NCBI RefSeq assembly: GCF_005497185.1
Contig: NZ_RJTN01000005.1
Span: 62,001 to 126,000, forward strand
Direction of reading: 5' to 3'
From: Pectobacterium polonicum
Lineage (GTDB): Bacteria; Pseudomonadota; Gammaproteobacteria; Enterobacterales; Enterobacteriaceae
Length of the DNA stretch: 64,000 nt
Part shown: positions 48,547-58,546 of the stretch, piece by piece
How positions within the stretch are numbered: position 1 is the stretch's first letter
Layout: every line of letters starts with the position of its first letter
The notes under the pieces: generated by a model
What the model saw: the letters and a program-made list of their open reading frames with translations, nothing else
What the model was told of the DNA's origin: nothing
The model's database searches: none
Program-made: the position numbers and the translations under genes

Positions 48547-49119
48547 ATGGCAAGAGCGAACGAGATTAAACGCGGAATGGTCGTTAACTATAACGACAAG
48601 TTATTGTTGGTGAAGGACATCGACGTCCAGAGCCCCAGCGCCCGCGGTGCCAGTACATTGTATAAAATGCGTTTTTCTGACGTCCGCACGGGTTTGAAAG
48701 TGGAAGAGCGTTTTAAAGGCGACGATATTATCGACACCATCACGCTGACACGCCGCACGGTTACTTTTTCCTATATTGACGGCGATGAGTATGTCTTTAT
48801 GGATGATGAGGACTACACTCCTTACCTCTTCAAAAAAGATCAAATAGAAGAAGAGCTGCTGTTTATCCCTGAAGGCGGCATGCCAGGGATTCAGGTATTG
48901 AGCTGGGACGGCCAAATCATCGCGCTGGAACTGCCACAAACGGTCGATCTGGAAATTGTTGAGACGGCACCGGGCATTAAAGGTGCTTCAGCCAGTTCGC
49001 GCAACAAACCTGCGACCATGAGCACTGGTCTGGTTATCCCTGTTCCAGAATATCTGAGCGCAGGTGAAAAAATCCGTATTCACATTCCAGAACGTCGCTA
49101 TATGGGCCGCGCAGACTAA
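48547..49119 (+). CDS. yeiP: EF-P-like elongation factor YeiP (EfpL)
   Basis: Paralogue of elongation factor P, 190 residues, identical in length to E. coli YeiP/EfpL. In E. coli EfpL relieves ribosome stalling at proline-containing motifs and does not need EpmA lysylation. Three beta-barrel domains as in EF-P; the domain I loop [17 protein letters not shown] places R33 where EF-P has its modified lysine. AGCAGGTAATTTTT-type leader with a weak ribosome site. Next gene yeiR is 87 bp downstream. Confidence 0.95.
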   Translation: MARANEIKRGMVVNYNDKLLLVKDIDVQSPSARGASTLYKMRFSDVRTGLKVEERFKGDDIIDTITLTRRTVTFSYIDGDEYVFMDDEDYTPYLFKKDQIEEELLFIPEGGMPGIQVLSWDGQIIALELPQTVDLEIVETAPGIKGASASSRNKPATMSTGLVIPVPEYLSAGEKIRIHIPERRYMGRAD

Positions 49120-49206
49120 CAGTATACATTGTGCTTCCCGCACAATACTTGTCGCCGGATGACCAATCCGGCACACGTCAACCCGCCCCCGCATTAGGAG
49201 CCTGCC

Positions 49207-50208
49207 ATGCTAACGAAAGTCAATTTGATTACGGGATTTCTGGGTAGTGGAAAAACCACCACGATTCGTCATCTTCTATCGCAAAAGCCTGAAGACGAAG
49301 TCTGGGCGGTGCTGGTCAATGAATTCGGCGAAGTGGGCATTGACGGTGCGTTACTGGCGGACAGCGGTGCCGTCCTGAAAGAAATTCCCGGCGGCTGCAT
49401 GTGCTGCGTGAACGGCTTGCCGATGCAGGTTGGCCTGAATATGCTGCTGCAACAGAAAAAGCCTCATCGGTTGCTCATCGAACCCACGGGGCTCGGCCAC
49501 CCGAAACAAATTCTCTCCTTGCTGACGAGTGATATCTATCAGCCCTGGCTGACATTACAGGCTACGCTGTGTCTGCTGGATGCACGTCAATTAAGCGACA
49601 CCCGTTACACGGAAAATGAGAACTTCCGCGATCAGCTTGCCGCCGCTGACATTATTATCGCCAACAAGCGCGATACTTATACCGCCGACGATCTCGCGGC
49701 CTTACAACAGTGGCAGCAGGCAAGCGGCGATGGTCGGCAAATTATCGAAGTCAGCCAGGGAAACGTTGGCAGACAGCTGCTCGACCAACCGCGACCCCAT
49801 TCATCGCAAGAACGTATACGCGAACTGCCAGATGGCGCCCACCACCACTCGCATCAGCCCAAAAATGGCCTGGCGGCGCTGAAGCTACCGGATGGACAAT
49901 CCTGGCGACGTTCTCTCAATCAGGGACAGGGTTATCACGCCTGCGGTTGGGTATTCGAATCTGAAACCGCTTTTGACACCGCTGCCCTGCTGGACTGGGT
50001 TCGCCTTTCCCCCGTGAGCCGGGTTAAAGGGGTGATGCGTATAAAAGAAGGGACGCTCGTCGTCAACCGTCAGGGACACGATCTTCATATAGAAACCCGA
50101 TCGACGGCACCGATTGATAGCCGGATCGAAATCATCAATGAAACACCAGCAGAATGGAATACGTTACAAGCCTCACTGTTAAAGGCTCGTTTAACTAACG
50201 TAGACTAA
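49207..50208 (+). CDS. yeiR: YeiR, zinc-binding GTPase of the COG0523 family
   Basis: COG0523 metal chaperone-type GTPase, 333 residues (E. coli YeiR 328). Walker A/G1 GFLGSGKTT at residues 11-19, the CxCC zinc motif in GGCMCC (C64, C66, C67), G3-like region DARQ, G4 NKRD, a histidine-rich stretch HHHSHQ at about residue 212, and the C-terminal CobW-C part with HACGWVFES. It probably hands Zn to an unknown client. A TAGGAG site lies before ATG 49207. Confidence 0.93.
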   Translation: MLTKVNLITGFLGSGKTTTIRHLLSQKPEDEVWAVLVNEFGEVGIDGALLADSGAVLKEIPGGCMCCVNGLPMQVGLNMLLQQKKPHRLLIEPTGLGHPKQILSLLTSDIYQPWLTLQATLCLLDARQLSDTRYTENENFRDQLAAADIIIANKRDTYTADDLAALQQWQQASGDGRQIIEVSQGNVGRQLLDQPRPHSSQERIRELPDGAHHHSHQPKNGLAALKLPDGQSWRRSLNQGQGYHACGWVFESETAFDTAALLDWVRLSPVSRVKGVMRIKEGTLVVNRQGHDLHIETRSTAPIDSRIEIINETPAEWNTLQASLLKARLTNVD

Positions 50209-50246
50209 ACTGGAGTTTTTTCGTCTTTGTTTGGATGCTTTGCCTT

Positions 50247-50948
50247 ATGTCATTTGCTCGTCTTTCTTCTATTTTAGTGCTCAATGTTTTGGGCATCGGT
50301 CTGTTTTTATCCTGGTATTTACCAGAAAACCATGGTTTTTGGCTCACGCTCGACAGCCATATCTTTTTCTATTTCAACCGTCTTTTGGTTGAGAGTCCGA
50401 CATTTTTACATCTGGTTGCTATTACCAATAATCGCGCCTTTGATGGCTGTGCACTCATTGCGATGGGATTGCTGTATTTGTCGTTTTATGTGAAAGCCAC
50501 GCCCGCTGAACGTCGCCGTTTGTTGATCATCGGCTTCATCATGCTGTTAACCGCCGTGGTACTGAATCAGGCAGGACATCTGCTCCCCGTTCAACATGCC
50601 AGCCCGACGCTCTATTTTAGCGACATCAACCGCGTTTCAGACTTAACGGGCATTCCGACTAAAGATGCCTCATCGGACAGTTTCCCCGGCGACCACGGTA
50701 TGATGTTGATGATCTTTACTGCCTTTATGCTGCGCTATTTTACCCGCACCGCTTTCGCTATCGGCCTGACCATCATGGTGGTTTTCTCATTACCTCGCAT
50801 CATGATCGGTGCACATTGGTTTACCGATATTGCCGTCGGTTCGCTCTCAGTGGTTCTGGTTGGCCTAAGCTGGTGGTTATTAACGCCAGCAAGCGATGCG
50901 GCTGTTGCCCTGTTAAACCGGCTATTACCTAAAAAATCGACAGTATAA
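50247..50948 (+). CDS. lpxT: Lipid A 1-diphosphate synthase LpxT
   Basis: Inner-membrane PAP2-family phosphotransferase that moves a phosphate from undecaprenyl diphosphate to lipid A 1-phosphate on the periplasmic side. 233 residues from ATG 50247 (E. coli LpxT 237). PAP2 motifs: KDASSDSFPGDHG (motif 2 with SFPGDH) and SLPRIMIGAHWFTDI (motif 3 with catalytic histidine and arginine). About five to six membrane segments. The start is chosen by alignment; an upstream ATG at 50235 is also possible. Neighbours yeiR and mepS as in E. coli. Confidence 0.93.
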   Translation: MSFARLSSILVLNVLGIGLFLSWYLPENHGFWLTLDSHIFFYFNRLLVESPTFLHLVAITNNRAFDGCALIAMGLLYLSFYVKATPAERRRLLIIGFIMLLTAVVLNQAGHLLPVQHASPTLYFSDINRVSDLTGIPTKDASSDSFPGDHGMMLMIFTAFMLRYFTRTAFAIGLTIMVVFSLPRIMIGAHWFTDIAVGSLSVVLVGLSWWLLTPASDAAVALLNRLLPKKSTV

Positions 50949-51270
50949 ATTCACATGATTTCAGATTTTTTACATCGACATTTTTTAGCTGAATACATCA
51001 TTAAATCTTATAAATAAATTAGTTAAAACTTCTCGCAATCCTCCTGCTGTTGCGGTAGTCTCGTTCAAGTTTGCTTTTTAGCGCACACTGAACTACCCGC
51101 AGCAAGAGAAATAATGTGCATTCTGGCACACTTTCGCTGATGAGTGTTTGGCTAAGAAGAAACTCTGATTTAGTCTGAGTCTCGTTTTCGTTTGGCATTT
51201 ATACCCCTGAGAAATGGGGATACTACATAGCGATTTTTATCGTTAAGGACAGCAAGGGAACATAACAATA
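50949..51270. other. lpxT-mepS intergenic region
   Basis: 322 bp with the mepS promoter and a long leader. Partial self-complementary stretches around 51040-51110 (TTGCGGTAGT / ACTACCCGCAGCAA) and a small hairpin CCCC-N8-GGGG near 51203-51218 hint at structured mRNA; no gene recognised. Confidence 0.45.
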
Positions 51271-51852
51271 ATGGTCAAGTCTCAACCGATTCTGAGATAT
51301 ATCTGGCGGGCAGTGCCTGCCGTCGCGGTAGCAATGATGCTCTCCGCATGTGGAAGTAATAGTGCATACAACCATAAAGCTCAAACTGATATGCATGCAG
51401 TTAATGATAAAGATGGTCTTTTACTGCAAGCCTCTCAGGATGAATTTGAAGCACTGGTTCGTAACGTGGACATCAAGTCCAAATTACTTAACCAATATGC
51501 CAGTTGGAAAGGTGTTCGTTACCGTTTAGGCGGTGATAGTCGCCGTGGCATTGACTGCTCAGCTTTCGTTCAGCGCACTTTCCGCGAACAGTTTGGTATG
51601 GATCTACCACGTTCAACTTATGAACAGCAAGAGATGGGTCAGCAGATTCAGCGCAACAAACTGCGCGTTGGCGATCTTGTTCTGTTCCGTGCGGGTTCAA
51701 CCGGACGCCACGTTGGTATTTATCTCGGCAACGATCAGTTCGTCCACGCCTCCACCAGCAGTGGCGTCATCATCTCCAAAATGACGGAAGACTACTGGAA
51801 TAAGCGTTATCAAGAAGGACGCCGTGTTCTGAGTAAAGGAAAAACCAGCTAA
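51271..51852 (+). CDS. mepS: Murein DD-endopeptidase MepS (Spr)
   Basis: Outer-membrane lipoprotein endopeptidase of the NlpC/P60 family that cuts D-Ala-mDap cross-links in murein so new strands can be inserted. 193 residues (E. coli 188). Lipobox LSAC with lipidated C27; catalytic C96 (GIDCSAFVQ), H147 (GRHVGIYLG) and H159 (FVHASTS). A AAGGGAAC ribosome site precedes ATG 51271. In E. coli the NlpI-Prc system degrades it. Confidence 0.96.
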   Translation: MVKSQPILRYIWRAVPAVAVAMMLSACGSNSAYNHKAQTDMHAVNDKDGLLLQASQDEFEALVRNVDIKSKLLNQYASWKGVRYRLGGDSRRGIDCSAFVQRTFREQFGMDLPRSTYEQQEMGQQIQRNKLRVGDLVLFRAGSTGRHVGIYLGNDQFVHASTSSGVIISKMTEDYWNKRYQEGRRVLSKGKTS

Positions 51853-51914
51853 ACAATACCCGTCCCTTGCTGTGGTATTGTGCTGTTATTAGCCAACGAA
51901 ACCAGACGACACTA

Positions 51915-51946
51915 ACGCCGCTTACCACCTAAGCGGCGTTTTTTTA
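51915..51946 (+). terminator. Intrinsic terminator after mepS
   Basis: Perfect 10-bp stem ACGCCGCTTA / TAAGCGGCGT with a CCACC loop followed by TTTTTT. Confidence 0.95.
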
Positions 51947-52130
51947 TCCCTCCCCCTCTCCCTCGCATATCACTCCGTCCCTCACCCTTCTGCATACTGC
52001 GTAAAATATGACTGACTCAACAACCTGAAACATTAACGAGTCGTGATTAAGGTAGGTTTATTACCTGATTTCATGATAAAAAGAAAACATGCAACTTCCC
52101 AATGGGAATGTTAATTATTTCAAGAACTTT

Positions 52131-52149
52131 ATGCCGATAAAATCGGCAT
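52131..52149. promoter_or_regulatory. Inverted repeat upstream of yejA
   Basis: Perfect 8-bp arms ATGCCGAT / ATCGGCAT around AAA, 77 bp before the yejA start. It may be an operator or an RNA hairpin in the leader; the regulator is unknown. Confidence 0.4.
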
Positions 52150-52225
52150 CATCAACGTTACGATATGGCATATCTACATCAGATGCCCAATCAGATAACG
52201 TCCACTCGCAGGAGATTGCCGTCAG

Positions 52226-54034
52226 ATGTTAAAACGCGTTATCGCTGCCGTATTGCTTTGCACAACCCATTTTGGGCTGCATGCCGAAACGATTGAAAAC
52301 AGCGCCAGTTTTGCACTCTTGGGTGAGCCCAAATATGGTGAGAACTTCAGCCATTTTGACTATGTGAATCCTGATGCCCCCAAAGGCGGCAGCATCACAC
52401 TCAGTGCACTGGGTACCTTTGACAATTTCAACCGTTTCGCGCTACGCGGCGTAGCGGCAGCGCGTACAGAACGACTCTACGACGCACTCTTTACGTCTTC
52501 TGATGACGAACCTGGCAGCTATTATCCGTTAGTCGCGCTGACGACACGCCATCCGGCGGATTTCCGCTGGATTGAAATAGAAATGAATCCCAACGCCCGC
52601 TTTCATGACGGCTCACCGATCACCGCCGCTGACGTGGCGTTCACCTACAACATGTTTATGACGCAGGGCGTGCCGCAGTTCCGCATCTATTTTAAAGATG
52701 TTACCGCCAAGGCCGTTGCACCTCTGACCGTACGCTTCGATTTCCCCGTACCCGACAAAAACCGCATGTTCAGTCTGCTGACGCTTCCCATCATGCCGGA
52801 GAAGTTCTGGAAGCATCATAAATTCAACGAACCACTCTCATATCCGCCTCCAGCTAGTGGTCCTTACCGCATCACCGCCTATCGAACGGGGCAATATGTC
52901 ACCTATTCACGCGTGAAAGACTACTGGGGTGCCGATCTGCCGGTAAATAAAGGCCAGTACAATTTCGATAAAATTCGCTACGACTATTATCTGGACGACA
53001 GCGTCGCGCTGGAAGCCTTTAAAGCGGGAGCCTTCGATCTGCGAGAGGAAGGATCGCCAAAAAACTGGGCAGCCCAATATCAAGGCGGCAATTTTGCGCG
53101 TGGCTATATCATCAAACAAGATCAGGTCAATCAATCCGCTCAGGATACGCGTTGGCTGACATTCAATATCCAGCGGCCGCTGTTTCAGGATCGTCGCGTA
53201 CGTCAGGCATTGGCTCTGGCATTTGATTTCAATTGGATGAACAAAGCGCTGTATTACAACACCTATCAGCGTACCGACAGTTATTTCCAAAACACTGAGT
53301 ATGCCGCTAAAGGTGAACCTGGCGCTGAGGAATTGGCCTGGCTGACGCCACTCAAAGACAAAGTGCCAGCAGAAGTGTTCGGACCCAGCTATCAACCGCC
53401 CTCCTCCGATGGCAGCGGCTATGACCGCCAAAACTGGCTTAAGGCATTAAAACTGCTGGAAGAAGCGGGCTGGGAATTGAAAGATCAAAAGCTGGTCAAT
53501 AGCAAAACCGGGCAGCCATTTACGTTTGAACTGCTATTGCCAAGCGCTGGCAACTCACAGTACGTCCTGCCTTTTCAGCAGAGCCTGAAAAAACTGGGCA
53601 TCACCATGAACGTACGTAACATCGACAGTACGCAGTTCAATAATCGTATCCGTAAGAGAGATTTCGACATGACGGCTATGGTGTACCCTGCGTCCCTCTA
53701 CCCCAATGCCAATCTGCAAGTGTATTGGAGCTCACAGTACATCGATTCAACCTACAACAGACCTGGCGTCAGCGATCCTGCGATTGATTCACTCATTGAA
53801 GACATCGTTAAGCATCAAGGGCAAAAAGTCCCCCTGCTGTCATTAGGCCGTGCGCTGGACAGGGTATTAACCTGGAGTCAGTTTATGATTCCAATGTGGT
53901 ATTCCAACCATGACCGCTTCGCCTATTGGAATAAATTTGCCATGCCTGCGGTACGCCCAGCTTATTCGCTTGGTTTTGATGGCTGGTGGTTCGATACCAA
54001 ACAGGCGGCCACGCTGCCCGCAGAGCGACGTTAA
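52226..54034 (+). CDS. yejA: Peptide/microcin C ABC transporter substrate-binding protein YejA
   Basis: Periplasmic binding protein of the SBP_bac_5 family that delivers microcin C-type peptides to YejBEF. 602 residues with a signal peptide to about residue 20 (GLHAET). Landmarks: FDYVNPDAPKGGSITLSALG, RLYDALFTSSDDEPG, TAADVAFTYNMFM, RVRQALALAFDFNWMNKALYYN and IPMWYSNHDRFAYWNKF. AGGAGA precedes the ATG. First gene of yejA-yejB-yejE-yejF. In E. coli the sRNA RydC targets this mRNA; not checked here. Confidence 0.96.
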   Translation: MLKRVIAAVLLCTTHFGLHAETIENSASFALLGEPKYGENFSHFDYVNPDAPKGGSITLSALGTFDNFNRFALRGVAAARTERLYDALFTSSDDEPGSYYPLVALTTRHPADFRWIEIEMNPNARFHDGSPITAADVAFTYNMFMTQGVPQFRIYFKDVTAKAVAPLTVRFDFPVPDKNRMFSLLTLPIMPEKFWKHHKFNEPLSYPPPASGPYRITAYRTGQYVTYSRVKDYWGADLPVNKGQYNFDKIRYDYYLDDSVALEAFKAGAFDLREEGSPKNWAAQYQGGNFARGYIIKQDQVNQSAQDTRWLTFNIQRPLFQDRRVRQALALAFDFNWMNKALYYNTYQRTDSYFQNTEYAAKGEPGAEELAWLTPLKDKVPAEVFGPSYQPPSSDGSGYDRQNWLKALKLLEEAGWELKDQKLVNSKTGQPFTFELLLPSAGNSQYVLPFQQSLKKLGITMNVRNIDSTQFNNRIRKRDFDMTAMVYPASLYPNANLQVYWSSQYIDSTYNRPGVSDPAIDSLIEDIVKHQGQKVPLLSLGRALDRVLTWSQFMIPMWYSNHDRFAYWNKFAMPAVRPAYSLGFDGWWFDTKQAATLPAERR

Positions 54035-54043
54035 GGAATCAAA

Positions 54044-55141
54044 ATGGGAACGTATCTGTTACGCCGCCTCTTGCTGGTCATCCCAACCCTGTGGGCGATT
54101 ATTACGATTAACTTCTTCATTGTACAAATTGCCCCCGGCGGCCCGGTCGATCAGGCCATCGCGGCAATTGAAATGGGACACGGCAGCGGTTATACCGCTA
54201 GCAGTGGGATGGATGCCGGAATGGCACGCACTGGCACCGGCGGCGCACCCAACATCGAGAACGCTTACCGGGGTTCGCGCGGGCTCGACCCGGAAGTCAT
54301 CGAGGAAATCACCAAACGCTATGGCTTCGATAAACCGATCCATGAGCGCTATTTTAAACTACTGTGGGATTATGTTCGTTTTGACTTCGGTGACAGCCTG
54401 TTCCGCGGCTCTTCGGTGATGCAACTCATCAAAGAGAGCATGCCGGTTTCGATTACGCTGGGACTGTGGAGTACGCTGATCGTCTACCTGATTTCCATTC
54501 CACTTGGCATCAAAAAGGCGGTGAAGAACGGTACACCGTTCGACACCTGGAGCAGCACGCTCATCATTATTGGCTATGCGATCCCGGCATTTTTGTTTGC
54601 GATCATTTTGATTGTGCTGTTCGCAGGCGGCAGTTATCTGGACTGGTTCCCACTTCGAGGATTGGTTTCCAGCAATTTTGATACCTTGCCGTGGTATAGC
54701 AAGATTACTGACTATTTGTGGCATATCGCGCTACCGGTTCTGGCTTCCGTCATTGGCGGTTTCGCCACCTTAACGATGCTTACCAAGAACTCCTTTATGG
54801 ATGAAATTCGTAAGCAATACGTGGTTACCGCGCGCGCCAAAGGACTGGATGAAAAGAGCATTCTCTACCGCCACGTATTCCGTAATGCCATGCTGCTAGT
54901 GATTGCAGGCTTCCCCGCCACCTTTATCAGCATGTTTTTCACCGGCTCACTGTTGATTGAGGTGATGTTCTCGCTCAACGGGCTCGGTCTGTTGGGCTAT
55001 GACGCGACGCTGCAACGTGATTATCCCGTCATGTTCGGCACGCTGTATATCTTCACGCTGATCGGCTTATTGCTGAATATCGTCAGCGACATAACCTATA
55101 CGCTGGTGGACCCGCGTATCGATTTTGAGGGACGCCAATGA
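54044..55141 (+). CDS. yejB: Peptide/microcin C ABC transporter permease YejB
   Basis: Inner-membrane permease of the OppB family, 365 residues (E. coli 364). TM1 [20 protein letters not shown], a large periplasmic loop rich in glycine and serine (residues about 45-85), permease EAA loop [24 protein letters not shown] region. It is 9 bp after yejA and overlaps yejE by 4 bp (ATGA). Confidence 0.96.
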   Translation: MGTYLLRRLLLVIPTLWAIITINFFIVQIAPGGPVDQAIAAIEMGHGSGYTASSGMDAGMARTGTGGAPNIENAYRGSRGLDPEVIEEITKRYGFDKPIHERYFKLLWDYVRFDFGDSLFRGSSVMQLIKESMPVSITLGLWSTLIVYLISIPLGIKKAVKNGTPFDTWSSTLIIIGYAIPAFLFAIILIVLFAGGSYLDWFPLRGLVSSNFDTLPWYSKITDYLWHIALPVLASVIGGFATLTMLTKNSFMDEIRKQYVVTARAKGLDEKSILYRHVFRNAMLLVIAGFPATFISMFFTGSLLIEVMFSLNGLGLLGYDATLQRDYPVMFGTLYIFTLIGLLLNIVSDITYTLVDPRIDFEGRQ

Positions 55142-56163
55142 GCCGCTTAAGCCCGATTAATCAGGCGCGCTGGGCGCGTTTTAAAAGTAACCGTCGTGGT
55201 TACTGGTCGCTGTGGATTTTCATGGTGCTGTTTATTCTCAGTTTGTTTTCCGAACTGATCGCCAATGATAAACCACTGCTGGCGAAATATGACGGCCAAC
55301 TCTATACGCCAGTGCTCATTGACCACAGCGAGAGAACATTTGGCGGGCAGTTAGATACCACCGCTGATTTCCGCGATCCTTATATCGCAGAGCGTATCAG
55401 CAGCCACGGTTGGACCATCTGGCCACTGATTCGCTACAGCTACGACACCATAAACTACGCGACTACCGCATCTTTCCCGTCCGCCCCCTCGTGGCAGAAC
55501 TGGCTGGGAACAGACAGTCAGGGTAAAGACGTGGTCGCCCAGGTAATGTATGGCTTCCGCATTTCACTGCTGTTCGGCCTGGCGCTCACGATCCTGTCCA
55601 GCGTGATTGGCATTATCGTCGGGGCAACACAGGGGTATTACGGCGGACGCCTCGATCTATGGGGCCAGCGCTTTATCGAAGTCTGGTCCGGCATGCCGAC
55701 GCTGTTTCTCATCATCCTGCTGTCCAGCGTTATCCAACCGGACTTCTGGTGGCTATTGGGCATTACCGTACTGTTCGGCTGGATGAGTCTGGTTGGTGTA
55801 GTAAGAGCAGAGTTTCTACGTACGCGAAACTTTGACTATATTCGCGCCGCGCAGGCCATGGGCGTCAGCGACCGTGCCATTATGTTCCGCTGTATGCTGC
55901 CAAATGCGATGGTCGCCACGCTGACCTACCTTCCCTTTATTCTCTGCGGATCGATTACCACGCTGACGTCACTGGATTTTCTCGGTTTTGGTCTGCCGAT
56001 GGGTTCACCATCACTAGGCACCTTATTGCTGGAAGGAAAAAATAATCTCCAGGCGCCGTGGCTAGGCATTACCGTATTTATGGTGCTTTCCATCGTGCTT
56101 TCCTTACTCATTTTTATCGGCGAAGCGGTACGCGACGCCTTTGACCCCAGCAAGGCGCATTAA
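55138..56163 (+). CDS. yejE: Peptide/microcin C ABC transporter permease YejE
   Basis: Second permease, OppC family, 341 residues (E. coli 341). Cytoplasmic N-terminus [20 protein letters not shown], a long periplasmic loop (about 50-135), [20 protein letters not shown]-like transition ([14 protein letters not shown]) into the core membrane domain, and EAA loop [20 protein letters not shown]. Coupled to yejB and followed by yejF with a 1-bp gap. Confidence 0.96.
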   Translation: MSRLSPINQARWARFKSNRRGYWSLWIFMVLFILSLFSELIANDKPLLAKYDGQLYTPVLIDHSERTFGGQLDTTADFRDPYIAERISSHGWTIWPLIRYSYDTINYATTASFPSAPSWQNWLGTDSQGKDVVAQVMYGFRISLLFGLALTILSSVIGIIVGATQGYYGGRLDLWGQRFIEVWSGMPTLFLIILLSSVIQPDFWWLLGITVLFGWMSLVGVVRAEFLRTRNFDYIRAAQAMGVSDRAIMFRCMLPNAMVATLTYLPFILCGSITTLTSLDFLGFGLPMGSPSLGTLLLEGKNNLQAPWLGITVFMVLSIVLSLLIFIGEAVRDAFDPSKAH

Positions 56164-56164
56164 T

Positions 56165-57757
56165 ATGTCCAGTTCACCTTTATTGCAGATAGATAATCTC
56201 AGCATTGCCTTCCGCAAAGGCGAGCAGGAGCAGCGCGTTGTCGACCAGCTTTCACTGTCGGTGAACGCAGGTGAGACGCTGGCGCTGGTCGGTGAATCAG
56301 GTTCGGGGAAAAGCGTCACGGCGCTATCGGTTTTGCGTTTGCTCCCCTCCCCTCCCGTGGTTTATCCGCAAGGGGATATCCGTTTCGCAGGACAATCACT
56401 GCTGCATGCCGATGAAAAAACCTTGCGTCACATACGCGGTAATCGGATCGCAATGATCTTTCAGGAACCGATGGTGTCGCTCAATCCCCTGCAAAGTATT
56501 GAGAAGCAGCTGATTGAAGTGCTTTCGCTGCATCGGGGTATGCGCACCGAGGCAGCCCGTAGCGAGGTCATCTCCTGCCTGGATCGCGTGGGCATTCGGC
56601 AGGCGAAAAGCCGGTTGAATGATTTCCCGCACCAGCTTTCCGGCGGGGAACGCCAGCGCGTCATGATTGCGATGGCGCTACTGACCCAGCCCGATTTACT
56701 GATTGCCGATGAGCCCACAACGGCGTTAGACGTTACCGTTCAGGCGCAAATATTGAAATTGCTGAACGAGCTGAAGCAAGAACTGGGGATGAGTTTATTC
56801 TTCATCACCCACGACCTGAATATCGTCCGTCAGTTGGCAGATAATGTCTCGGTGATGAAAGCAGGTAAGGCGGTGGAGCACAACAGCTGTCAGCAGCTTT
56901 TCAGCGCGCCTCAGCATCCTTACACCCGCCAATTACTGGACGCAGAGCCATCGGGTGAACCGCTTGCGATAGAAGATGACGGTGAACCGCTCCTGCGGGT
57001 GGATCAATTGCACGTGTCCTTTCCTATCAAACGCGGTCTTTTGCGCCGTACCGTTGATGAAAAGCAAGTAGTTAACAACATTACCTTTACCTTACGACGC
57101 GGTGAAAGCCTGGGTCTGGTGGGGGAATCCGGTTCAGGAAAAAGCACCACCGGGTTAGCGCTGCTGCGCCTGATTCAATCGCGTGGCGATATCTGGTTTG
57201 ACGGCCAACCCTTGCAGGGACTCACCCGTAAACAAATGCTGCCTTTTCGTCACCGGATTCAGGTCGTTTTTCAGGACCCCAATTCCGCGCTGAACCCGCG
57301 GCTGAATGTAGAACAAATCATTGCAGAGGGATTAACCGTTCATCACAAATTGAGCAAAGAAGCACGCGAACAACGCGTGGTCACGGTGATGCAGGAAGTG
57401 GGGCTAGATCCTACCACCCGCTACCGCTATCCTTCAGAGTTTTCCGGCGGTCAACGTCAGCGCATCGCCATCGCTCGAGCACTGATACTGCAACCGGAAC
57501 TGCTGATCCTTGATGAACCGACGTCGTCGCTAGACAGGACGGTGCAGGCACAAATTCTGGCACTGCTTAAATCATTACAGGAAAAGCACAAAATCGCCTA
57601 CCTGTTTATCAGTCATGATTTGCAGGTTATTCGCTCACTGTGTCATCAGGTTATTGTGTTACGACAAGGCAACGTCGTCGAGCAGGGCGAGTGTAAACAG
57701 GTGTTCACTCATCCAGCCGAACAGTACACGCGGGAGCTGCTACAGTTTTCATCCTGA
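56165..57757 (+). CDS. yejF: Peptide/microcin C ABC transporter ATP-binding protein YejF
   Basis: Double-domain ATPase of the Yej importer, 530 residues from ATG 56165 (E. coli 529). NBD1: Walker A VGESGSGKSVT at about residues 42-52, LSGGERQRV, LLIADEPTTALD. NBD2: VGESGSGKSTTG at about 327-338, FSGGQRQRIAIARAL, LLILDEPTSSLD. It starts one base after the yejE stop and ends with a strong terminator. With yejABE it imports microcin C-like peptides and in pathogens protects against antimicrobial peptides. Confidence 0.96.
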   Translation: MSSSPLLQIDNLSIAFRKGEQEQRVVDQLSLSVNAGETLALVGESGSGKSVTALSVLRLLPSPPVVYPQGDIRFAGQSLLHADEKTLRHIRGNRIAMIFQEPMVSLNPLQSIEKQLIEVLSLHRGMRTEAARSEVISCLDRVGIRQAKSRLNDFPHQLSGGERQRVMIAMALLTQPDLLIADEPTTALDVTVQAQILKLLNELKQELGMSLFFITHDLNIVRQLADNVSVMKAGKAVEHNSCQQLFSAPQHPYTRQLLDAEPSGEPLAIEDDGEPLLRVDQLHVSFPIKRGLLRRTVDEKQVVNNITFTLRRGESLGLVGESGSGKSTTGLALLRLIQSRGDIWFDGQPLQGLTRKQMLPFRHRIQVVFQDPNSALNPRLNVEQIIAEGLTVHHKLSKEAREQRVVTVMQEVGLDPTTRYRYPSEFSGGQRQRIAIARALILQPELLILDEPTSSLDRTVQAQILALLKSLQEKHKIAYLFISHDLQVIRSLCHQVIVLRQGNVVEQGECKQVFTHPAEQYTRELLQFSS

Positions 57758-57790
57758 GTGGCAGAAAAACAGCGGAAACAAGCGAGAGAA

Positions 57791-57820
57791 AACCGCAGCG
57801 TCACGACTGACGCTGCGGTT
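57791..57820. terminator. Bidirectional intrinsic terminator between yejF and yejG
   Basis: Perfect 13-bp stem AACCGCAGCGTCA / TGACGCTGCGGTT with CGAC loop. Its right arm touches the yejG stop codon. Tail AAAAAG on the plus side and TTTTC on the minus side: it serves the convergent yejF and yejG. Confidence 0.9.
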
Positions 57821-58164
57821 CAAAAAGGATACTGTGCCGATACTGATTCCGCGATAGCAACACCAACATTCTTCAAGCGGCACATTGCGGTACTTTCATC
57901 GTTACGATGTAAAAACAGACAGGGTTCGCCTTCCCATTCCAGCACGGCGCATTCAACCTGTATTTCAGACAGGGATTGATTCAACTGACGCATAATTTCC
58001 CATGCGATATCGCCATCATGGCTCAAAAGTTTGAGGCCAATCAGATTATTGTCTTCTTCTCTGCCGCTCAGCGGAATCGGTTCAACATTGATACCTGTAA
58101 AACCCGATAACCAGCGATAACTTTGCGGCAAACGATGAACTACCGAAAGTTGAAAACCGTCCAC
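57820..58164 (-). CDS. yejG: YejG family protein
   Basis: Small cytoplasmic protein of unknown function, 114 residues, the exact length of E. coli YejG when the GTG at 58164 is used; GAGGGA lies 7 nt upstream of it. An in-frame ATG at 58191 would add nine residues. Conserved: [56 protein letters not shown] and [10 protein letters not shown]. Convergent with yejF. Confidence 0.88.
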   Translation of the reverse strand: MDGFQLSVVHRLPQSYRWLSGFTGINVEPIPLSGREEDNNLIGLKLLSHDGDIAWEIMRQLNQSLSEIQVECAVLEWEGEPCLFLHRNDESTAMCRLKNVGVAIAESVSAQYPF

Positions 58165-58546
58165 TACTGTTTCCCTCAGGTAATAATTCACAAAATAGTA
58201 ACATATTTATCATAGTAGCGTGTTCACACCATTTCCCGCCACTTTTGATGAACAAAAAAACAACAAATACACGTTTTAAATATCGTGTTAGTGGCTAACA
58301 AGCCTGATTGCAAGCGCTATTAATGCCAAACCGATCACGAATTGCTCTTCTTTTCCGGCTATATGTAACCTTTTCCACTTAATATCTCAACCCTTTTTGG
58401 CTTCTTTGTTCACTTTTAGGTCAAATATTTTACATTACCAAAACAAAAGGGAATGCCAGACTATCGTCGTCAGAAGGAAAACCAAGAATAGAGGAACACA
58501 TTCAGGTGCAGGAATACCTTACCTGCACCTGAGGAGGAGGGAAAAA
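58165..58546. other. yejG upstream region / bcr 3' region
   Basis: 382 bp with no gene. It should carry the yejG promoter and ends with the bcr hairpin (58503-58531). AT-rich; nothing else assigned. Confidence 0.5.
58503..58531 (-). terminator. Hairpin terminator after bcr
   Basis: Perfect 10-bp stem CAGGTGCAGG / CCTGCACCTG with 9-nt loop, 15 bp past the bcr stop; the minus-strand tail is only modestly T-rich. Confidence 0.6.

Larger units (their letters stand above)
51853..52225. other. mepS-yejA intergenic region
   Basis: 373 bp. It has the mepS terminator at 51915-51946 and the yejA promoter region. An inverted repeat ATGCCGAT-AAA-ATCGGCAT is at 52131-52149. Confidence 0.55.
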
